From Zanthoxylum bungeanum (Eukaryota > Streptophyta > Magnoliopsida > Sapindales > Rutaceae), in contig SKCR01038158.1 in assembly GCA_019454045.1 (NCBI GenBank), forward strand, positions 107,501-171,500: 64,000 nt of DNA, written 5' to 3'. This document shows, piece after piece, positions 57,516 through 64,000 of this stretch. Every line of letters starts with the position of its first letter. The first letter of the stretch is position 1. The notes below the pieces were generated by a model. It was not told where the DNA came from, did not search any database, and worked only from the letters and a program-made list of their open reading frames with translations. Position numbers and translations under genes: made by a program.

Positions 57516-59398
57516 TACCACTAACTGAGAGTTTGATTGAATTTTTATCTTTTTTTACTCTGAGTTCAAGTGCTAAAGTCATTCCCGCAATCAGTGCTTT
57601 GTATTTTGCCTCATTGTTGGTGGTTTTGAAGCTGCACTTGATAGTTTGTTGTAGTAAGTCTCATTCGGGGGATGTGAGTACTAGGTCCAACCTGTTTCCT
57701 TTGCGGTTTATCCATCTACCAAGATTTTGTATAATCAGGTCGAGTGGACGTTGAGGTGATTTCTCTCATTCTCACCATAAGGCTGAAGTGCTGGACTGAA
57801 GTTTGCTATGAAATCTGTCAAGGCAGAGGACTTGGTTGATTTTCTTGACCCGTACCTTTTTATCACGTTCGCTTAATTTGATGACCCACTCGGTCAGTCT
57901 TCCAGAGAGTTATACTCTATGAAGGATGCTCCTCATTAGGTAGAAAGTGAGGACTGTGATTGGATGAGCCTGGAATTAATGGTGAAGCTGTCGATCCAAT
58001 ACAACCATTGCTAGAGCGAGTTTTTCCATCTGTGAATATCTGGTCTCAACCTCTAGTAACACTTTGCTCATGTAGTAGACTAGAAATTGTTTTCCTTTCT
58101 CCTCTCGGACCAACACTCCACTTACAGCATGTTCAGAGATCCCAAGTAGATGAAGAGTCTTTCACCATCTACTAGTTTTGATAGAATGGGTGGAGTGATC
58201 AAGTATCTTTTGAGTTGTTGGAGTGTTTCTTCGCATGCTTCAGTCTATAGTGAACTTCTATTCTCCGCTGAGTTGATTCATTCTGAGTAGACTAGGAGTT
58301 GTATCTCGCCCATAGTGAACATCAATTCTCCACTGAAACAGACTAACGAAATTGATCGTCTGCTGAGGCTACTCTCTGAAATGTTCATCTTTTTCATTGG
58401 GGCGGAGAAAAGAATGTTAGTTGAAGACCCGTTGTCCAATAGGACTCGCTATACCATGAAGTTACCATTTGCAAAGATAAAACTAAAGCGTGATGGTGAG
58501 GATTGAGGAGATCCACACTCTGATCATATGAGAACCTGATTACAAGGTTGGTGTGTGCTTCTTCGACTCCTGGAGGTGGAGTAAATTGAAGGATCCTTTC
58601 TTGGGCATGTCACTTAGCTGAAGAGTATGAAACTCCATTGATATTGGATCATCTAGTGATGACTTTCACAAAGTTGACGATTGGTGAAAGGGGTGGAGGT
58701 TCATCGTTTCTGTCTTCTCTTATTTCTAGTGTCTTCTTCTCTTTGTCTGTCAACATCTCTTTAAGGTGCCGTTTATTGAGTAATTCTAATATTTTTAATC
58801 TAAACGCTACACAGTCAGTTGTGAGGTGCCCCTAGTCCCGATGGAACTCACACCACTTGCTCGTGTATTTCTTCCCTAAAATCTCTCGACTTTACTCGGA
58901 CAATCGTGCCATGTTTCTCATCTTCTTGAAGGCACCCACCAAGTCTCCAAGTATCCAAAATTGTAGTCCGGAAGATTTCATAGAATGGATGATGAGGACT
59001 TTATGTTGTAGGATTTCATCTATATGTCATCTCGGGAGAGTGGCTGATGATCACCTCTCCCGCTATTCTTTTAGTCACTTGGGCGATTATTCAAGTCTTG
59101 TTCCTTATATCTATTGGATGTAGGTTAAACCCTCCATTATTCTATTAATGATCTTTATCTCTTGTTCTTCATATCTTCCTCCCATCATATTTCTACCATG
59201 GCTCGAGCTATGACCTTTTCTATACTGGAGAACTTGTAGCGAGTCATGTTTTGGTAAAATTCCCTATCGGAGAGCAATCTTTTCTCGAAAGCCTCCACAA
59301 TAATCGACTGGTTGAGGTTTGTGATGGTCACTTTCTCCCTGTTGAACCGATTTACATAGTCTCGGAGGGGTTCCCTTCGCTTTTGTACTATGACATAT
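57516..59398 (-). mobile_element. Ty3/gypsy (Tat-like) fragment with large internal deletion
   Basis: On the minus strand the order is: gag (LRDYVNRFNREKVTITNLNQ, YQNMTRYKFSSIEKV; about 59400-59150), zinc knuckle CEFHRD..H..TDC (about 58860), protease-like LLDNGSSTNILFSA (about 58430), the RT connection region (about 58250-57950) and RNase H with FKTTNNEA.YKALIAGMTLA (about 57640-57550). Most of RT and all of integrase are missing. Both ends are truncated: gag is cut by the LTR at 59399, and RNase H abuts the copia RT. Stops are frequent. The RNase H text places it in the Tat group, tentatively. Confidence 0.75.
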
Positions 59399-60152
59399 TG
59401 TTAGGGTTGGTGCTCGAAGTGCCAATCCGGATCGTATTTATGTCCGATTCATAAATATGAGCAATTCTATTTTCCATAATATTACTAATTTAATGGTAGC
59501 ACCATTGTCTTTTATACACTTATTCGATCTAATTACGATTAGATATCTGATTACGATTAGATCGAAATTGAATCTGGTTCAGTGATACGTGTATATTAGA
59601 CAAAGACCCTAGGATTTACAATATAGTGCGTTGTTACAATGTAGTTTGTAATTGACATTGAGAAGCACACTATAAGATGTATATCTTTAAATAAAGTTCA
59701 TGGTCAAGATTTACTAACACGGGTCGGTTAGTAAAATCCACTGAGACCAGTACATGTCGTATATCATGACTTGGTCCGATGGTTTATCCCAGTGAACCAT
59801 GAGTCTCGGGAGACTCGTATAGACATATAGGTTTTTATTTGATAAGACACTGAACGACTTACTGAAGATTTCCTAATGGATGGTACACCAATTTGAATAG
59901 GAATCTTCATGAGTTGAGCGAGCATAGTGGTCATTTGACTTGAGATACCACATTGGGATATATGAGTTATCCTCCATACTTTGATGGCAGTCACGTCACC
60001 GATCTATTCATGATCAAACCTCCGCATGTTCGTTGGGTATGGACTGATGCTCACGATATAAAGTGCGAATCAAGAGAGGATCCGTCAGTCCTGTGTACAG
60101 GGTATAGGCATCCGCACGTATTTATGATCTAGTAAATCCATGGCCGTTGTAT
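59399..60152 (+). mobile_element. Truncated LTR, same family as the 54395 solo LTR
   Basis: TGTTAGGGTTGGTGCTCGAAGTGCCAATCCG-type start, then blocks shared in order with 54660-55080 (for example ACTCGTATAGAC, TTTGGGTGTGGACCGATGC / TTGGGTATGGACTGATGC). Cut at 60152 by the minus-strand copia LTR. Its remainder would lie beyond the window if the copia element inserted into it. Confidence 0.75.
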
Positions 60153-62232
60153 TGTTGGGAAATTCTAAGGTCCTGAGGATCGAATAAAGCAATGAAACAC
60201 AAGTGCGAATACATCAAAGAAGTTGCGGAATACTTACATTGAGCAGTTGAGCGATGCGACGAAGAACAAAACTTCAAGCTCCTTTTCATGGTGCTATCGG
60301 CAGTGCACTGGTTTTAGTCCTCCATGAATTCGGTCATCACCTCCATTGGTGCTCCAAGCTCTAAGCTTCTCAAATGGTGATTCCAAGCTCACAAGTGGGT
60401 TTCCCTATCACCTTAGGATGACTCCATTGTGTGCTAGCACTCTTGATTTTGCAACAAAATCATCATTTTTCTTCTCCTTAACTCTCGATTTTTGACCAGA
60501 AAAATAGAAGAAGAAAATGCCTTGTGGCCGTGAGAGAGAGGAGAGATTTTTTGGCTCTAAAACCGTGAACCATCAAAGAGAGAAAGATAGAGGAAAATGT
60601 AAAAGTGTATTAGGTTTTTGATTTTCCAAAAATCAAATACCAAAATCCATTTCAAAAAATCCAAAAGTCAAAGGCTTTAAAGCCATAACCACTCCCATCA
60701 ACTATTCACATCAATCAATCAAGTGACAAGTATTCACATCACATCACATCACTCAAAGTGACAAGTGATTTGACTCTTGATGCGACTAGTGATTTGACGC
60801 TTGATGTGACTTGCGGGCCGCACTTGAATTCGAAATGCGAGTGCGCTCCCAAACACTCTCGGGCTCGGGTTCGCTAATTCCAAATTAACAAATTTTCTGT
60901 TGCGACGAAATTAAATCTAATTTAATTAAATAACTTTGCCTAGTAAAATTACTATTCACGTCGCTAAGGAATTAATTCTAAATTAACTCGTTCGCCCGAA
61001 TTAAATTATAAATTTAATTCCGCGTCAAAATCCAATTTCGAATAATAAATCGAATATATGATTTTATCGATTAATTCCAAATTAATCGTTATCTCTCTTT
61101 AATTAATATTTTATCCCAGATAAAATATCTCCGTAATTAATCCCAGATTAATTTTCTCTCTCATTTAATGAATCCCAGATTAATAAAGTGCGAGTCATAC
61201 GTCATCGGTGAATCTTCGGGAAGCGACCCATGAGATCCCCGGATATGTTGGCAGTAAATCCGGTCGTCGGACTATCCGAACATGTAAGTACCTAGTACTA
61301 CGTTTATACCGATTTACAAGACAAGGTTGGCTTCTAGCAAAGCGCCATGCCTACCCAAATCTCCAGAAATATCCTTACAGGAATATGTGATCTATATCAG
61401 GCGTAGTATACGTAGTATTGCGTATTTCGATCCAGTATCGGATGTCACGTGCAAGGCCTAGGGCTGGAAATGTGTCTGCCCCGTACGAAGCACATATCGG
61501 ATCTCTGGTAACTAGTCTCTATAATCGGATAAACATGACCTAGTCATAATATCCTGATAGCTGCATCATATAAGAGAACCAGTTCCGTATCCTACGTGAT
61601 CATCATCTCCACTATTACTGGAGTGATACTTCCATCTCGACATCACACCTAATACACTACGATTCTCAATATACCCAGAAGAAGCGTACACAGAACCTGT
61701 TAAAGCCCTGGACGACCAAAACCAAAATATATTGATTGTCGCAAGTATTAGCGGTGCAAGTCTCAGGTTAAGACCAAATACACCTACCCTGATTCGGACT
61801 TCCTTAGACACATAGTAATACTACCAATGGAATTCCGAAGGGTCTATCCAGAGCGAAGCTGTTTTCCGTACCATCGGTAAAACACAAGCTCCTACTACAC
61901 TTGCATGAGTATCCTATACCCAAATATATGAGAACTATGTCGTTATGCCCTCACAACGCGTACAAGTGTAATACTAGTCTTTTACGCATTATCGATGTCC
62001 GTTCTCGATAATACTCTGACTAGAGATATTTAATGATTAAACCTTCGTGGATTGATACTGTCTCATATCATCTCAATCTAGGAACTAATCATATGGACCT
62101 TTCATCATTTATATATCTTGGTGATCTAATCTCAAATGATGAAAGAGCAATTTCCTTTGTCACATAGTTAATTTGTACAACAACACCATGATCTGTACAA
62201 ATAGTGACGCTATGGGTCATAATTGTCCAACA
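60153..62232 (-). repeat. 3' LTR of the minus-strand copia element
   Basis: 2,080 bp. Aligns with the solo LTR 14415-16443 in the same orientation, and inversely with 28984-31051. The conserved sense open frame is at 61566-61811. Confidence 0.88.
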
Positions 62233-64000
62233 ATCTCCCACTTGGCCTATAGCCAGTCACTCGAGTGTCCTACTCCCGAACTATGTACGGTTCGCTCAAA
62301 TTATTGAGAAAAGACTTTCGTCAGCGGATTTGCATGATTATCATCTGATGCGATTTATATGATCATCACATCGCCACGATGTATGATCCGAACGAATCAG
62401 ATGAATAGTCGAAGTATATAACTGGATCGTTGATGAGACCATTAATTCTTTAGCCTGCGCTGTAGCCTAGCTCAGCTGCTAACAGAACTATATCTAATCT
62501 AATTAGATTATTATCAATCCAGAAGGCTTCTATTGCTGCCTCAGCTGCAGCAATAATCCACTTTTGTTGTTTATTCGGTAACAGTATCTTGCTTGGAAGA
62601 TTTCCAACTCATTGTTCCGTTATTCAAACTTTGTAGTACCGTTGTTACGAATAATAGTCATTTTTATCGGTTAGGAAACTTGCAGCAGTGAACCCAGTCA
62701 CTTCAAGTTCTCCTTCTCCATAGTATAAGACAGCATCCTTAGTTCTCTAAGATACTAAGTATGTTCTTAACATCAATCCAATGACTATCACTTGGATTGG
62801 CCCGATTGTGACTCCATATGCTCAAAGCGTATGAGACACCAGGTCGCGTACATTTATTTCAATGTACGATTTCTCGGAGATTATTAACAACTTTAAATCT
62901 CTTCTAGTAGATCTTTATTCCTAGAATAAAGGTTGTTTCTCCCAAGAATTCTACGGAGAATTTTCTGAAAGCTAAGCTTTCACCGATTGTATTACGGGAA
63001 TATCATTTCCAAGAAATGATATGTCATCATTATTAGGACATTCATTGTCAGTGCGCTCCCACCAACCTCCTTATATACACAAGAATCATTTTCATTTTGA
63101 ATTAAATCATACACCATTATGATTACATCAAAACGATATCGTTCCAAGAACGCAATGCTTGCTCAAATCCATCCATGGATCGAATAACCTGCAAACCTTG
63201 TTTGCTAGTTTTGGTACGAAAAAACCGTCAGGATGTTGTAAACATCCTCCAAAAGGTTTCCGTTAAGGAAAGCGGTTTTGGCATTCTGCTGCCATATTTC
63301 ATGAATGAAATATGCAACATCAGCAAGCATTATCCAAATGGATTTAACCATGGCAACAGTTAAAAGGTTTCTTCGTAATCGACACAATGTTGATAACGAT
63401 ACCTTTTCGCTACAAGCCTAGCTTAGTACGTTGGTATGTTGCCTTCCATGTATGTCTTCCTTGAAGACTTATATAGTACCAGTAGGCACAATGCCTTGCG
63501 GTACATCAACCAGTATCCAAACTAAGTTGATATACATGGAATCCATTTCGGACATCATGACACTTTGCCATAATAGGGAGTCGATACTTTGTATCACTTC
63601 CTCATACGTAGTCAGTTCGTGTTCCTCAATAAGATTAACATCTTTATGAGATGAGATAAGAAACCCATACCCCAGGTTGTTTTCTGATTCTCTCCGACTT
63701 ACGTGGTTCTTTTGTATTTGAAGATTATTGGTATAGTTTCATCCTTGATGAACTATTTATGTTCCATTAGGAATCAGTGCCTGAAATAGTATTACTCCGA
63801 TTTTCATCGAGTTTTACTTTCCTCCCACTTACCACTGCATATCAGTATTCCTCTAGGGAAAACCGCATGGCGAGCAACAATTACATTGTTCTCTGGTGAG
63901 TTGTATAAGTATTATACTTTGGTATTCGGAGGATAACCCAAAACTCAGGCACTTATCCGATTTGGGTTTTAGTTTGGTATCATCCAAACATATGCCTAGC
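60153..64000 (-). mobile_element. Ty1/copia element, minus strand, continuing past the window
   Basis: Same family as 28984-38907. The 3' LTR is 60153-62232 (TGTTGGGAAATTC to GTCCAACA). The polypurine tract ATCTCCCACTTGGCC (reverse of GGCCAAGTGGGAGAT) is at 62233-62247. Then come RNase H (about 62280-62850), RT (about 62900-63420) and the region before it, matching 36800 down to 35260 of the plus-strand copy. The RT frame at 63387-63205 has NAKTAFLNGNLLEDVYN. Stops and frameshifts are present. The 5' part and 5' LTR are outside the window. Confidence 0.88.

Overview
This window is plant nuclear DNA, most likely from a eudicot. Three things point that way: an intron-rich ARID-HSP20 gene with plant-type splice junctions, a decayed piece of the plastid gene psaB, and LTR retrotransposons with plant-type primer sites (initiator-Met-like TGGTATC..., Asp-like TGGCACCGTCGCCGGGGA). 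I could not name the species.

Layout. 1-286 is a decayed nuclear copy of plastid psaB. 873-7040 (minus strand) is the only intact cellular gene I can support: 13 coding exons that join in frame to 442 residues, an ARID DNA-binding domain followed by an HSP20-like domain (Arabidopsis ARID5/ARID6 type). Two small TIR elements sit in its introns, and a perfect 24-bp inverted repeat lies just upstream of its ATG.

From about 8.2 kb to the end the window is nested mobile DNA. A MULE-like TIR element (8202-20332, 9-bp TSD) holds a Tekay-like Ty3/gypsy element with no recognisable proteins (8316-19379). That element in turn holds a SINE (8410-8572) and a reverse-oriented solo copia LTR (14415-16443). 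Next is a gag-only Athila-like element (20429-26310, minus), then a hairpin cluster and a 171-bp tandem array with alternating monomer types (26447-28180). A near-complete but coding-dead Ty1/copia element with about 2.07-kb LTRs (28984-38907) sits inside an older reversed copy of its own leader. Reversed Tekay-like LTR pieces fill 39104-41988.

A second copia family starts at 41989 and is broken up by later insertions: a minus-strand Athila-like non-autonomous element (about 44588-51530), a solo LTR (54395-56915), a minus-strand Tat-like gypsy fragment (57516-59398), a truncated LTR (59399-60152) and a minus-strand copia element (60153 to beyond 64000). The last one belongs to the same family as the 29-39 kb element.

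The most unusual parts are in the 44.6-51.5 kb Athila-like element. Its 5' LTR carries a dense array of G-box/ABRE-like sites mixed with CCAAT boxes, five spaced copies of a CCAGCCATAAAGGCGG unit, and paired CpG-rich palindromes (GCGTCGCGACGC) that recur in the other Athila-like LTRs. Its coding region holds a short acidic gag-like ORF and a separate 'putative plant transposon protein' ORF in place of a normal gag-pol. Terminus, TSD and splice coordinates were read directly from the bases; lineage names are by motif and architecture and were not tested by database search.
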